This document shows, piece by piece, positions 43,798-52,555 of a stretch of DNA of 64,000 bases. The DNA comes from Commensalibacter melissae (lineage in GTDB: Bacteria > Pseudomonadota > Alphaproteobacteria > Acetobacterales > Acetobacteraceae). The stretch is taken from NCBI RefSeq assembly GCF_003691365.1, contig NZ_CP033087.1, positions 324,501-388,500 of the forward strand, read 5' to 3'. Both the position numbers and the translations under genes were made by a program. Positions within the stretch are counted from its first letter, which is position 1. Each line of letters opens with the position of its first letter. The notes below the pieces were generated by a model. That model was not told where the DNA came from. It worked only from the letters and a program-made list of their open reading frames with translations, and made no database searches.

Positions 43798-44010
43798 ACG
43801 TGATCGGTAACAGTAATAACCGGAATTAATGAAGTGAATTATAATATATACACTTGTTTATCAAGTAAAGATTAATAATTCAAAGAAATAAAAGTTAATT
43901 CCATGTCGAAATATTGCCTTGATATCCTGAAGTTACTGATTAATTTAAGTTAACGAATATTAATCGTTTATATAAATAAGCTTCATTATTTGTATCGATA
44001 AACATCGATA

Positions 44011-44077
44011 AAACCATATTGTAGATAGTGACCTTATCTGAACAATCTGTTCACTATCTACGCACCTAGTATGGTTT
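44011..44077. repeat. Large cruciform-type inverted repeat
   Basis: Outer AAACCATA/TATGGTTT and inner perfect 11-bp GTAGATAGTGA (44021-44031)/TCACTATCTAC (44051-44061), loop 19 nt. It lies in the 310-bp gap 43798-44107, which otherwise shows no gene. Confidence 0.6.
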
Positions 44078-44107
44078 AAGAATAATAGGCTTCTTTTATC
44101 TAGGATT

Positions 44108-44452
44108 ATGTTCGAGGATATCAAGAGATTAAAAAAAATAATATTGTGTCCATATTTTATGGACAACATATTCGTTACGGACGGAAATAATATGTGTAAA
44201 GAGAATAATCGTTCAAGTCTTTGCAGGTTCAGTAAAAATATAGATTTGATGAATGCTGATCGGATGATCAGGATCATCAATATTGATTACGACATTTTCA
44301 ATTCATTGTTCAGGAAACTTACGAAAAATGTCAACTGCAAGGATCCGGTGATCGATGATCTGATATGTACCATCAATGATCATACAAGACGTATGGAGGA
44401 GGAGGTTGACCAGCTTCACAACTACATATCAAACGCGAGCCTTTCAAGATAA
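44108..44452 (+). CDS. Hypothetical phage protein, 114 aa
   Basis: Not recognised. Basic N-terminus, central segment MNADRMIRIINIDYDIFNSL, acidic helical end (RRMEEEVDQLHNYIS). It lies between the cruciform repeat and a terminator directly before gp45, thus the last gene of the inserted block. Confidence 0.5.
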   Translation: MFEDIKRLKKIILCPYFMDNIFVTDGNNMCKENNRSSLCRFSKNIDLMNADRMIRIINIDYDIFNSLFRKLTKNVNCKDPVIDDLICTINDHTRRMEEEVDQLHNYISNASLSR

Positions 44453-44478
44453 CCATTTTTTATAAACTAGGAAACAGG

Positions 44479-44502
44479 GCCATCCTTCTGGATGGCTTTT
44501 TT
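44479..44502 (+). terminator. Rho-independent terminator ahead of gp45
   Basis: GCCATCC-TTCT-GGATGGC followed by TTTTTT. Only 12 bp separate it from the gp45 ATG, so late transcripts must pass it to express the baseplate genes. Confidence 0.9.
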
Positions 44503-44514
44503 ATTGGAGTGAAC

Positions 44515-45033
44515 ATGCCTGGACCAATGGACAGCATCATGAGACGGATCAACATGACAGTTGGTGCATGCCGTATCCTTAACAGGATTATCGAGGGAAC
44601 GACACCCACAGTACAGATTGTGGTTTCCGGCGGTGCCCAAATGGATGGGATGACATTCATGCAGCAATACGGTTTTGTCAGCAAACCCTTGCCTGGTGCT
44701 GATGCGATTTCCCTATTTTTTGCCGGTGACCACAATCGTGGCACTGTCATAGCATCGAATGACCAGCGATACCGTCCAAAAAATCTTGGCGATGGGGAGG
44801 TCGCCATTTATCACAAATCAGGAACAACCGTTATCCTGAAGAATGATGGATCAGTCGAGATAAATCCGTCAGACAGGAAATGTGTTCTGAACGGAAATCT
44901 CAAGGTTGACGGGAATGTCGATACAACGGGAGATGTGAGGGCATCTGGCGATGTGACGGCGGGATCGGTAAGTCTGAAAAGCCATAAACATTCAAGGGGA
45001 TACCAGAACCAGCCAACGGGTGGACCTCTATGA
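44515..45033 (+). CDS. Baseplate assembly protein V (Mu gp45, spike)
   Basis: 172 aa. Spike/hub protein at the tail tip. The N-terminus has RRINMTVGACRILN and MQQYGFVSKPLPGADAISLF, and the beta-helical tip has SGTTVILKNDGSVEINP with DGNVDTTGDVRASGDVTAGS repeats. It ends SHKHSRGYQNQPTGGPL, in which the HxH pattern binds iron in spike tips. Start ATG 44515 (GTG 44509 is possible). First gene of the second tail operon part. Confidence 0.9.
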   Translation: MPGPMDSIMRRINMTVGACRILNRIIEGTTPTVQIVVSGGAQMDGMTFMQQYGFVSKPLPGADAISLFFAGDHNRGTVIASNDQRYRPKNLGDGEVAIYHKSGTTVILKNDGSVEINPSDRKCVLNGNLKVDGNVDTTGDVRASGDVTAGSVSLKSHKHSRGYQNQPTGGPL

Positions 45034-45512
45034 GACCGGTACAGGACATTTCCATAACCTGGAATAACAAGACCGGCAAGGGTGAATGGTCTATCCTAGA
45101 TAATGATATAAAACTTGACAATGCACTTTTCAGTGCAGTCATGGTTTCACTGTTCACGGACAGGCTCGCCCCTCTGGAACCATCTTTTACGGAAAAAAAG
45201 TCAAATATCGGCAAGGTTTCGGGAGACCGTCGCGGATGGTGGGGTGACATTTTCAGGGATGAACCTATGGGATCAAGATTATGGCAGCTGAGACGGGCCG
45301 TGAAAACCGATCAGTATTCTGTCACCCTGTCCGCACAGGACATGATCTATGAATCACTGCAGTGGATGGTTAATGATGGACTGGTGGCGAATATCGATGT
45401 CAATGTCCAATGGGTGAAAACCGGTCTACTGCAGTTTTCAATCAATCTAACAGAACCACAATCAGACACGCCCCAACAGTTTCTATTCAGTTGGGTATGG
45501 GAGGGAATATAA
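45030..45512 (+). CDS. Baseplate protein gp46 (Mu type)
   Basis: 160 aa, with SGDRRGWWGDIF (here VSGDRRGWWGDIFRDEPMGS), LWQLRRAVKT and the C-terminal LTEPQSDTPQQFLFSWVWEG. These match the GP46/gpW-like wedge protein that joins the baseplate wedge to the hub. ATGA overlap upstream and TAATG overlap downstream keep it in a tight translational run. Confidence 0.9.
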   Translation: MRPVQDISITWNNKTGKGEWSILDNDIKLDNALFSAVMVSLFTDRLAPLEPSFTEKKSNIGKVSGDRRGWWGDIFRDEPMGSRLWQLRRAVKTDQYSVTLSAQDMIYESLQWMVNDGLVANIDVNVQWVKTGLLQFSINLTEPQSDTPQQFLFSWVWEGI

Positions 45513-46621
45513 TGCCGTTCAAGGTTCCAACCTTAACAGAACTCAACAATCAGGTGCAGCAGGATATAATCAACGCTGGCGTTCCAGGAATTGAGACAGT
45601 GCTCAAAAATTCGGTTATTGGCACGATCGGAACTGTCCAGGCTGGACTTTCATGGTCGCATTATTCATTCTTGGGCAATATCGCCAGACAGTCCGTTCCA
45701 TGGACCGCGACAGATGAATATCTGGCTGGATGGGGAAATCTTAAGAATGTCTATCGAAAGGCCCCCACCAGGGCAACGGGACTGGTTGAATTCACGGTCG
45801 TGGATGACAGTGTTATCGTTCCAAAGGGAACGCAAATAAGAAGGAATGATGGCTGGAGCTACGTGACAATGGAGGACAGCATCCGGAACCAGGCTCATAT
45901 TCAGTCTGTCGAGAATGGTATTGACGGGAATTCTGACCAGACTGCAGTCCTTACGCTTGGACAGGCCCTTGCGGGTGTGAACGTGAATGTCAAGGTTCTG
46001 TCACCGATCACCGGAGGTGCAGATCTCGAGGATGAGGATGATTACCGGTCAAGGGTGATCCAGGCATTCAGAACATCAGGTTCCCTCGGACGTGAACAGG
46101 AATACATCATGTGGGCAGAATCCGTTCACCAGGTTTCAAGGGCATGGGTTGGCAGGAACAGTTTCGGCAGCGGGACTGTCGTGATATGGATCATGTGTGA
46201 TGATGCGAATACCTCCAATAACGGTTTTCCGATCGGTGATAATGGAACATCGGACAAGGAGAAAAGGTATAAAACAGCAACGGGTGACCAGCTGGCCGTT
46301 GCGAACTATATATGGGACAAGCAACCGGTAACCTCACTTGTCATTGTCTGCTCGCCAATTCCGCAGCCTGTTGATTTTGTCATTTCCGATCTTGACATCA
46401 ATAACACGCTCGATAACCAGAATGCCATCAGGGCCGCATTGAAAGACCTGTTCCGAAGAGAGGCCGCCCCAGGGAAAAATATGCATCCAAGTGCATGGGA
46501 CCGTGCCATTGCATCCATAACGACATTAACCCAATACACCATAACATCACCAGTTACGACAATTATAGCGGAAAGTGAGGGTAACCTGCCAATATTGGGA
46601 AAGGTTACATTTCAGACATGA
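45512..46621 (+). CDS. Baseplate J/gp47 family protein
   Basis: 369 aa from ATG 45512. Baseplate wedge protein: FKVPTLTELNNQVQQDII start, TDEYLAGWGNLKNVYRKAPT, the FTVVDDSVIVPKGTQIRR strand region, GADLEDEDDYRSRVIQAF, and the C-terminal AAPGKNMHPSAWDRAIASI. These segments occur in the same order in P2 gpJ and Mu gp47. The frame is open to 45410 in the preceding gene, but the coupled start is 45512. Confidence 0.94.
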   Translation: MPFKVPTLTELNNQVQQDIINAGVPGIETVLKNSVIGTIGTVQAGLSWSHYSFLGNIARQSVPWTATDEYLAGWGNLKNVYRKAPTRATGLVEFTVVDDSVIVPKGTQIRRNDGWSYVTMEDSIRNQAHIQSVENGIDGNSDQTAVLTLGQALAGVNVNVKVLSPITGGADLEDEDDYRSRVIQAFRTSGSLGREQEYIMWAESVHQVSRAWVGRNSFGSGTVVIWIMCDDANTSNNGFPIGDNGTSDKEKRYKTATGDQLAVANYIWDKQPVTSLVIVCSPIPQPVDFVISDLDINNTLDNQNAIRAALKDLFRREAAPGKNMHPSAWDRAIASITTLTQYTITSPVTTIIAESEGNLPILGKVTFQT

Positions 46622-47169
46622 TACCACGTTTCACCCATGAAAATTTCAGGCAGGCCCTGTTATACCTATTGCCGATGGGACCAATATGGTCAAGGGAGCC
46701 AGGAAGCCTATGTCATTACTGGGCTTCCATCATTGGCCAGGTATATGTCAGGAACAGTGACAGGGCGATCGAGCTCTTGCAGGTATCTTTTCCTGGAACC
46801 GCGACCGAACTTCTCGATGAGTGGGAAAAAACCGTCGGGTTACCGGATCCATGTGTTGGAGAGGTGACGGATTTGCAGCTGCGTCAGAGGCTTGTTGTTG
46901 ATCGTCTGGTGTCATCCGTGGATTCCAATATCAATTTCTATATCATGTATGCAAAAAAATATTTCGGTTTTGACATCACCATTGATCAATTCACGCCATT
47001 CAGACTTGGAACACCCCTTAACAGGCCACTGGGTGGTGAGGACTGGTCCCATACATGGAGAATAAGATCGGATCAGGACCTGAAATATCTCCCATGCATT
47101 TTCAACCGTATTTCACCGACACATACCCTGGTCTATTACGGTCTTTTCCAAAATGAAAAAATAAACTAG
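46618..47169 (+). CDS. Baseplate/tail protein gp48, YmfQ (DUF2313) family
   Basis: 183 aa. RQALLYLLPMGPIWSREPGS, RAIELLQVSFPGTATELLDEW, and VGLPDPCVGEVTDLQLRQR are the standard opening of DUF2313 proteins that follow gp47. It attaches the fibres to the baseplate. ATGA overlap with gp47. Confidence 0.9.
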   Translation: MIPRFTHENFRQALLYLLPMGPIWSREPGSLCHYWASIIGQVYVRNSDRAIELLQVSFPGTATELLDEWEKTVGLPDPCVGEVTDLQLRQRLVVDRLVSSVDSNINFYIMYAKKYFGFDITIDQFTPFRLGTPLNRPLGGEDWSHTWRIRSDQDLKYLPCIFNRISPTHTLVYYGLFQNEKIN

Positions 47170-47180
47170 AAGGTTATGAA

Positions 47181-48398
47181 ATGGATTTAATTATTGCACC
47201 ATATTCTGTTCCAATGGAAAATGCTGACAAGGCACCGGTGGATACCATTGCCCAATATGCGACTGACGGAAATCCCGCACAGGGTATTCCTGCGACAATT
47301 TTGCCAGCCCATGTTGTAAATGCAACAGTTGCGGAAATAGTGAATGCGATCAGGGCTGGTGGAAAAACTCCAGACAGGAACAACTGGAATCAGCTTGCCG
47401 ATATAATAGGTTCCATAATGAAAAAAGTCGGTGGCGATGATGACTATTTCCTGAAACTGAAATCTGCAACAGAGCAAAAAGTTGATAGTGAAGTAAAGTT
47501 TGTTGGTACATTATCTGTAGACGGACATAATTTAATCATCAACCCAGGAGAGTTGAAATATACGGACGGTATTCTAAACCTTCCATCGGCAATCTGGCAG
47601 TTTGATGGAAACAATGCCATGAGCATGTTCGCGACCCATGACCTGAAGGAAGGCAAGAAAATAACCATACAGAGCAAAATCAATGGTGTGGTATACAATG
47701 CGATCGTCTTTCGAGAAAACGGAAAAATAGAATGTAATGAACTGCAATCCAAAGATATGTCCGTCACGGACGGAACACTGAATATCAACAGTACAAACAA
47801 GGATACGAATGAAAACGGTTTAATCGTTGGAAATTCATCTATTCACTTAAACCTTGTGAACAGGCCTGGGCAAACCAGCGGGATATATATCCAGGAGGAT
47901 TTCAATAATAACAAGACCGATCTTGTTTTTTATGCGAACAGCAGTGGAGAGCAATATTTTTATACCATGGATAGCAAGGGAACCATTACGGGAAAGTATT
48001 TCAATGGTGAGTCCATGTCCGCATTTTGTGCAGACCTTGCGGAATACTATATTGCCGATGAGAGATATGATCCAGGGACGCTTGTGAAAATAGGCGGTGA
48101 GAAAGAGATAACAAGAGCCTCCATTGGGGGCTTTTTTTATGGGGTCATTTCAACATCCCCAGCCTATATAATGAATACGGCTATCAGGGATAGAAAGAAC
48201 GCGTTACCTGTCACGCTGGCAGGCCGTATTCCCGTTCTCGTGACAGGCATGATCGACAAGGGTGATCCGGTAACCATTTCGGAAATATCCGGTGTGGCCA
48301 GAAAAGCGAAAAGCGGTGAGAGACATATCGGATTTTCCCTGGAAAACAGTCACGAGACTTCAATCCGTCCTGTCGAGTGCGTTATCAGGCAGAACTAG
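47181..48398 (+). CDS. Tail fibre protein with Peptidase_G2-like C-terminal domain
   Basis: 405 aa. The N-terminal ~95 residues (PYSVPMENADKAPVDTIAQY, IPATILPAHVVNATVAEIVNAI, RNNWNQLADII) are an attachment domain found in fibres behind DUF2313 genes. The middle is beta-rich. The C-terminal region, FCADLAEYYIADERYDPGTL to LAGRIPVLVTGMIDKGD, resembles the autocleaving Peptidase_G2/IMC fold that trims mature fibres. Whether cleavage occurs here is unknown. Confidence 0.78.
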   Translation: MDLIIAPYSVPMENADKAPVDTIAQYATDGNPAQGIPATILPAHVVNATVAEIVNAIRAGGKTPDRNNWNQLADIIGSIMKKVGGDDDYFLKLKSATEQKVDSEVKFVGTLSVDGHNLIINPGELKYTDGILNLPSAIWQFDGNNAMSMFATHDLKEGKKITIQSKINGVVYNAIVFRENGKIECNELQSKDMSVTDGTLNINSTNKDTNENGLIVGNSSIHLNLVNRPGQTSGIYIQEDFNNNKTDLVFYANSSGEQYFYTMDSKGTITGKYFNGESMSAFCADLAEYYIADERYDPGTLVKIGGEKEITRASIGGFFYGVISTSPAYIMNTAIRDRKNALPVTLAGRIPVLVTGMIDKGDPVTISEISGVARKAKSGERHIGFSLENSHETSIRPVECVIRQN

Positions 48399-48409
48399 GG
48401 AAGAAGACA

Positions 48410-49312
48410 ATGCATGACTATGATGGAAACACCCTTTTTATCAACGGTATTTTTTATGCGGATGATTACAACGAGGTTGTCAGAAAATACCGTAGGGAGA
48501 TGGACGGCTTCGACCATTACATGATCAAGAAGGGCGACCTGATAACGGCGGATATCCTGAATGACCTGAGCAACGGGGTGAGAAACTACGCGTCCCAGAA
48601 CGGATACAGTATCGGAAATACACCGCGTGTGCTGGTGGCCGGCGTTGACCTGATACCGAAGATGGAATGGGGCGAGGCGATATGGAATGATCAGCCTGTC
48701 ATTGAACTGACAGCCGGTCAGTATAACTACGTCATTCCAAAGGGATGCCGCAAGATGAAAATGGAATGGCTGATCGCCGGAGGCGGCGGTGGCGGTGGCG
48801 GTGAAGAGGGTGGCGGTGGCAAGTCTGGCGGTGGCGGCGGTTCTGGAGGTTACCAGCAGAACATCGTTCATGACGTGATGCCGAACCAAAAGGTTTTTTT
48901 ACAAATCGGGGGCGGTGGAATTGGAAATTATGATGCCGGAGACAATGGAGGTGACAGTTTCGTAAAGATTGATGAAACAGAGATACTCAGGGTGACAGGT
49001 GGTGGTGGTGGAAATACACCCTATGCCGGTGGCGGAATATTGGACACGGCTGGTGGCAAGGGTGGAAGTCCGAATGGTACGGACGGGGGACATGGTGTCG
49101 ATAACGCTACAGAGGATGATCATCTTGGCGGTGCCGGTGGCAGCACGCCACTTGGACAGGGAGGAACACCGGACTGGGCGGACAAGGCGCAATCCGGTTC
49201 AGGTTACGGGGCCGGTGGTGCGGGTGGATGCACCAGGGACAGGCAATCACCACATTCATGGCAGGGAGGGGACGGTTCCACAGGTTACATAAAATTCCAG
49301 TTCACACGTTAA
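48410..49312 (+). CDS. Glycine-rich tail tip/adhesin protein
   Basis: 300 aa. The N-terminal half carries a small attachment region (LFINGIFYADDYNEVVRKYR) and WLIAGGGGGGGG. From about residue 124 on it consists of glycine runs interrupted by a few polar residues, ending in STGYIKFQFTR. Glycine-rich domains of this type (polyglycine-II sandwiches, for example phage S16 gp38) bind host surface receptors. The G+C-rich repeats make it stand out in the window. Confidence 0.75.
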   Translation: MHDYDGNTLFINGIFYADDYNEVVRKYRREMDGFDHYMIKKGDLITADILNDLSNGVRNYASQNGYSIGNTPRVLVAGVDLIPKMEWGEAIWNDQPVIELTAGQYNYVIPKGCRKMKMEWLIAGGGGGGGGEEGGGGKSGGGGGSGGYQQNIVHDVMPNQKVFLQIGGGGIGNYDAGDNGGDSFVKIDETEILRVTGGGGGNTPYAGGGILDTAGGKGGSPNGTDGGHGVDNATEDDHLGGAGGSTPLGQGGTPDWADKAQSGSGYGAGGAGGCTRDRQSPHSWQGGDGSTGYIKFQFTR

Positions 49313-49332
49313 TTAATTATTAGGATATTAAA

Positions 49333-50703
49333 ATGGATTTTAATAAAATAAATACTCGAGCATCACGAAAAGTGAGCGAAAAGGCTTTTCAAGACAATCA
49401 GGTAAATAAAGAAACAGAAATTTTACAGACTGATCGTGAAATATTTGAATTGCCTGGAGGATGTCTTGGCAGTACAGAATTAAGGTTGTTATGCAAGGGG
49501 CCAACAGAAAAGAAATTCTACAGTTTCTCTGTAAAGAACCGTATGTTGGCTGATGACAAGATCGCATCGGTAAAGGTCGGACCAACCAGTGACAGCAATG
49601 TCACGGCTGACAAATACACATTCCATGATCAGACTTTTTCGGTTCGCCTGAGTGGCGGGGAATTGAACCGGAATGTTCCAATTCGTTGTGAAATAACGAC
49701 AGAACAGGAGGAAACGCTTGATTTTGTCTGTATTCTTCCAATTCGTGCGGAGGGTGTGCTGTATGAGAATAATGACGGTATTGTTGTCATTATGGGGGCT
49801 ACGGGTCCAAGAGGGGAAAAGGGTGATAATAATCTAAACGATGGGACAACAGACCTGTATGTTAAATCAATCAATCCATCAGCTCTCGTTCCAACAAAAG
49901 CCGCCCCTACAGCCTCGCTTTTTTCAATAGTAAACAAGGTGTATGAAACACGTTCATTTAATCTTCCAAACAGACCGATTGAAATTGCGATGCATAGAGG
50001 CGGGGTGGCAAGAATTATAGAAAATACAGTATATAACGCTGTAAATTCCTATCGTGCGCATCAAGAGATATCCTTTGAATTTGATATTCAGTCAACAGCT
50101 ACGGATGGCAAGTTCATTATATGGCATGACAATCAAACAGACAGATTGCTTGATCATAGTTTGGAATTGCGGACATCAACCTATGAAGACTTGAAATCCC
50201 TACGTTTTACCGGCCTGAAAAATACACCTTATTATGATGTTGTCAAATTAAGTTCACTGGATGAATGGTGTCAGTTTATAGCGAAAGTCAACCGTCCATT
50301 TTATGCAGAGATCAAGAGATTTGAAACCATAGAGCAAGTCACGCAAATTGTAAAAATCATTCAATCTTATGGATTGAGTCATCTGGTCACTTTTGAAAGT
50401 GGTACCTATTCAGTATTGGAACATATCCGTTCTTTGGATTCAAAATGTCGTGTAGGGTATTTACAATTTGGAGAAGATAACAATGCCGATTCAGCCATTA
50501 AGAAAATGCAGACCTTGGGAAACGGATTCTTGTTATGGCAAATTGACACTGTTTCGCAGGATCCCTCAATTGTACAAAAATGCATCGATGCCGATGTTGG
50601 GTTGAGTGTCTGGACTGCTGAAGATGATCGTAAATTTTTAAAGGCGATTAAGGCTGGCGTAACTTCTGTGATCTGCAACAATTATCCTGTCCATGTGTTT
50701 TAA
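49333..50703 (+). CDS. Tail fibre/depolymerase with glycerophosphodiesterase domain
   Basis: 456 aa. Residues ~40-145 look like the beta-sandwich found at the head of fibre adaptor proteins. A short collagen-like GATGPRGEKGD lies at ~155-165. The C-terminal 240 residues are a GDPD barrel with catalytic His221 (IEIAMHRGG), Glu230-Asn231, metal ligands Glu249 and Asp251 (FEFDIQ), and His265 (IIWHDNQTDRL). The active-site residues I know for GDPD are present. It could hydrolyse glycerophosphate-containing surface glycans during adsorption. Confidence 0.82.
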   Translation: MDFNKINTRASRKVSEKAFQDNQVNKETEILQTDREIFELPGGCLGSTELRLLCKGPTEKKFYSFSVKNRMLADDKIASVKVGPTSDSNVTADKYTFHDQTFSVRLSGGELNRNVPIRCEITTEQEETLDFVCILPIRAEGVLYENNDGIVVIMGATGPRGEKGDNNLNDGTTDLYVKSINPSALVPTKAAPTASLFSIVNKVYETRSFNLPNRPIEIAMHRGGVARIIENTVYNAVNSYRAHQEISFEFDIQSTATDGKFIIWHDNQTDRLLDHSLELRTSTYEDLKSLRFTGLKNTPYYDVVKLSSLDEWCQFIAKVNRPFYAEIKRFETIEQVTQIVKIIQSYGLSHLVTFESGTYSVLEHIRSLDSKCRVGYLQFGEDNNADSAIKKMQTLGNGFLLWQIDTVSQDPSIVQKCIDADVGLSVWTAEDDRKFLKAIKAGVTSVICNNYPVHVF

Positions 50704-50717
50704 TTAAGAGGTTGAAA

Positions 50718-51548
50718 ATGAAAGATATTCTAATAGCGGGTCGTGAACTGTCACAATTTCCAATAATAATAAATGGGACATCGACAATTGACAAGAATAG
50801 TGATGGAACATGGACATTCAAATCAACAGATACGAACAGTAATGCTTATGGATATTATAATGTTCCAGCGATATTTGGTGAAAAGATTAGCATTACGGTA
50901 ACGGCAGTATCATTTGAGGAAGCTGATGACAATCAGAAATACCCTTCGATTGCAGTACGTTGGATATCAGCTAACGGAATATGGAAACAGTCATCAGAAA
51001 ATTATGTAAATTCAACAACTGTTGGAGTATATACGGCTGAGTTGACCATCAATGAACCTGTCGATCCAGGTGATATCATTCAAGTTTCATTTGGTCATTT
51101 CCGTCCGTCCATGGCATCCGGAAAAATTTTTGACGCACAAGTCAATATATCAAACAGCATGTATCCAGTTGCAAGAAAAATGTTTGCCTCGACATTGACA
51201 ATCGAGGCGAGCAAAGCCGGTGAATTGCCCGATTTTTCTTATAAAACCCAATTCCAACAGTTAAATTTGAATACGATAAAGTGGGATGACAACAGTACCT
51301 TAATATTTCAGGATGATCAGCTGAAAGTGGCAAATGCAGAAAATAATCTTTGGTACGTTAATCCGAAAATATTGATGTCCTTGCCAGAACTCAGCGATTA
51401 TTCTACAGTCAATGTTTTTCATGGGATGTATGATTGGACTGGTGGAAGTTTCAAGTTGACTTTTGCAGATACAAAAACTGGAAAATTAATTGATTTTAAA
51501 ACCGATGCCACAAAAAAATTGATCATACAATATGAAATAAACATATGA
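50718..51548 (+). CDS. Putative tail fibre or receptor-binding protein
   Basis: 276 aa from ATG 50718, with AAGAGG upstream. Mostly beta-strand pattern with many Thr, Ser, Asn and aromatic residues (ASGKIFDAQVNISN, DGTWTFKSTDTNSNAYGYY), as in carbohydrate-binding modules. It follows the fibre with the GDPD domain and may form a complex with it. No family recognised. Confidence 0.6.
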   Translation: MKDILIAGRELSQFPIIINGTSTIDKNSDGTWTFKSTDTNSNAYGYYNVPAIFGEKISITVTAVSFEEADDNQKYPSIAVRWISANGIWKQSSENYVNSTTVGVYTAELTINEPVDPGDIIQVSFGHFRPSMASGKIFDAQVNISNSMYPVARKMFASTLTIEASKAGELPDFSYKTQFQQLNLNTIKWDDNSTLIFQDDQLKVANAENNLWYVNPKILMSLPELSDYSTVNVFHGMYDWTGGSFKLTFADTKTGKLIDFKTDATKKLIIQYEINI

Positions 51549-51624
51549 TGGTGCACTTGATTATCAATCAAAATGGATAAAGGATGCATTGGATATTTAA
51601 GAAATGATCAATGTATCATCCTAA

Positions 51625-51939
51625 ACGCTGACAAGTGCGGATTTGGCTTATCGTATTCGACAGCTTGGATTGTTATCAGAATGGCATTACCATAATATGG
51701 GCAATGAAATGCAGGTAATGAATTATGGAAAGAGGGAACCCAATCCTGTAAAGCGTGAATATTCTTTATTGTGGGAAAAAATCTTTACCATGCTTTGGAG
51801 AGATAAAATAACAAGGGAAGAATTATCCAAGAAACTTAATATTCCCTATCATGATTTTAATGATCTTACATTTGGCCTGTTGAATATCAAGAAATACATG
51901 ATTAAAGAAAATGAAGCCAACATAATTTCTCAATGTTAA
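51625..51939 (+). pseudogene. C-terminal remnant of an XRE/ImmA-IrrE-type regulator
   Basis: A frame without a proper start opens right after a stop at 51622-51624. The segment TSADLAYRIRQLGLLSEWHY then KREPNPVKREYSLLWEKIF and LSKKLNIPYHDFNDLTFGLL is the C-terminal piece of XRE-ImmA/IrrE regulators, which normally have an N-terminal HTH and an HExxH protease domain. Both are missing. It is presumably the residue of an exchanged gene at the tail end of the fibre region. A TTG at 51643 could allow translation. Confidence 0.6.
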
Positions 51940-51974
51940 TTCTAGATAGTTATTAAAACGTTTATTTTTTACCA

Positions 51975-51999
51975 AACCACCTTAACGGGTGGTTTTTTT
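51975..51999 (+). terminator. Terminator before the spanin pair
   Basis: AACCACC-TTAACG-GGTGGTT with a T7 run, 36 bp after the remnant gene and 23 bp before ATG 52022. Confidence 0.88.
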
Positions 52000-52021
52000 A
52001 TGTCTGGAAAAGGAAAGACAG

Positions 52022-52276
52022 ATGGCAAATATCATACTCATTATCAAGTCCGTATGCTCTTTTTTATGGAAAGGGAAAGGGTGGATCATGGCAGGACTTC
52101 TTTACCTGACAGGACGAAGGGCCGCGAATAGAAACAACCTGATCAGGACACAGGATGAAGTCATCAAAAATGACCTGCAGACCCTTCAGACTGTTCAGGC
52201 AATGCAGCAGGCAGCCAATCATTCACCTGGAAACATGGAGGAATTGGAAGATGTGCTGGAGAAAGGGCAATTCTGA
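52022..52276 (+). CDS. Inner-membrane spanin candidate (Rz-like)
   Basis: 84 aa from ATG 52022 with AAGGAAAG upstream. One hydrophobic segment (MANIILIIKSVCSFLW and GWIMAGLLYLTG) is followed by a charged, probably helical periplasmic part (RTQDEVIKNDLQTLQTVQAM). The stop overlaps the ATG of a small lipoprotein gene, the layout of Rz/Rz1 pairs that fuse the membranes at lysis. Assignment by context and topology. Confidence 0.6.
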   Translation: MANIILIIKSVCSFLWKGKGWIMAGLLYLTGRRAANRNNLIRTQDEVIKNDLQTLQTVQAMQQAANHSPGNMEELEDVLEKGQF

Positions 52277-52518
52277 TGAAACCTATTTTTTTACTCGCGG
52301 CGGTTTTTCTTGCGGCATGCTCGGCATCGCCACGCGTTGTCTACCGGATTGAATGCCCTCCGTTGAGGGATTACACGCCCCAGTCACAGGAAAAGCTGTC
52401 CAGCGAGATCAAGGCGTTAAAACCTGACAGTGAGATCGGCCGTTACCTGCTGGATTACAAAAGCCTGCGTGACATGATCATGGCCTGCCAGAACACCAGA
52501 GATACCAGCCACCGCTAG
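52276..52518 (+). CDS. Outer-membrane spanin candidate (Rz1-like lipoprotein)
   Basis: 80 aa. The signal peptide ends in the lipobox LAAC (Cys about residue 15) followed by SASPRVVYRIECPPL. A short helical mature part ends in a polar tail. It overlaps the previous gene by 1 bp. Its stop codon lies in the loop of a terminator. Lipoprotein character plus position make an o-spanin likely. Confidence 0.65.
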   Translation: MKPIFLLAAVFLAACSASPRVVYRIECPPLRDYTPQSQEKLSSEIKALKPDSEIGRYLLDYKSLRDMIMACQNTRDTSHR

Positions 52519-52530
52519 GGTGGTTTTTTT
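52509..52530 (+). terminator. Terminator overlapping the Rz1-like stop
   Basis: CCACC-GCTAG-GGTGG with seven T; the TAG of the lipoprotein gene lies in the loop. The following ATGTCTATATTCAAGGAAAG leader resembles the one after the 51975 terminator. Confidence 0.85.
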
Positions 52531-52555
52531 ATGTCTATATTCAAGGAAAGAACAA

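Noticed and set aside
48781-49192. Repeat-rich DNA in the glycine-rich adhesin as possible CRISPR-like array
   Set aside because: Repeats are GGT/GGC glycine codons in frame with irregular spacing; no constant spacers. No CRISPR array seen anywhere in the window.
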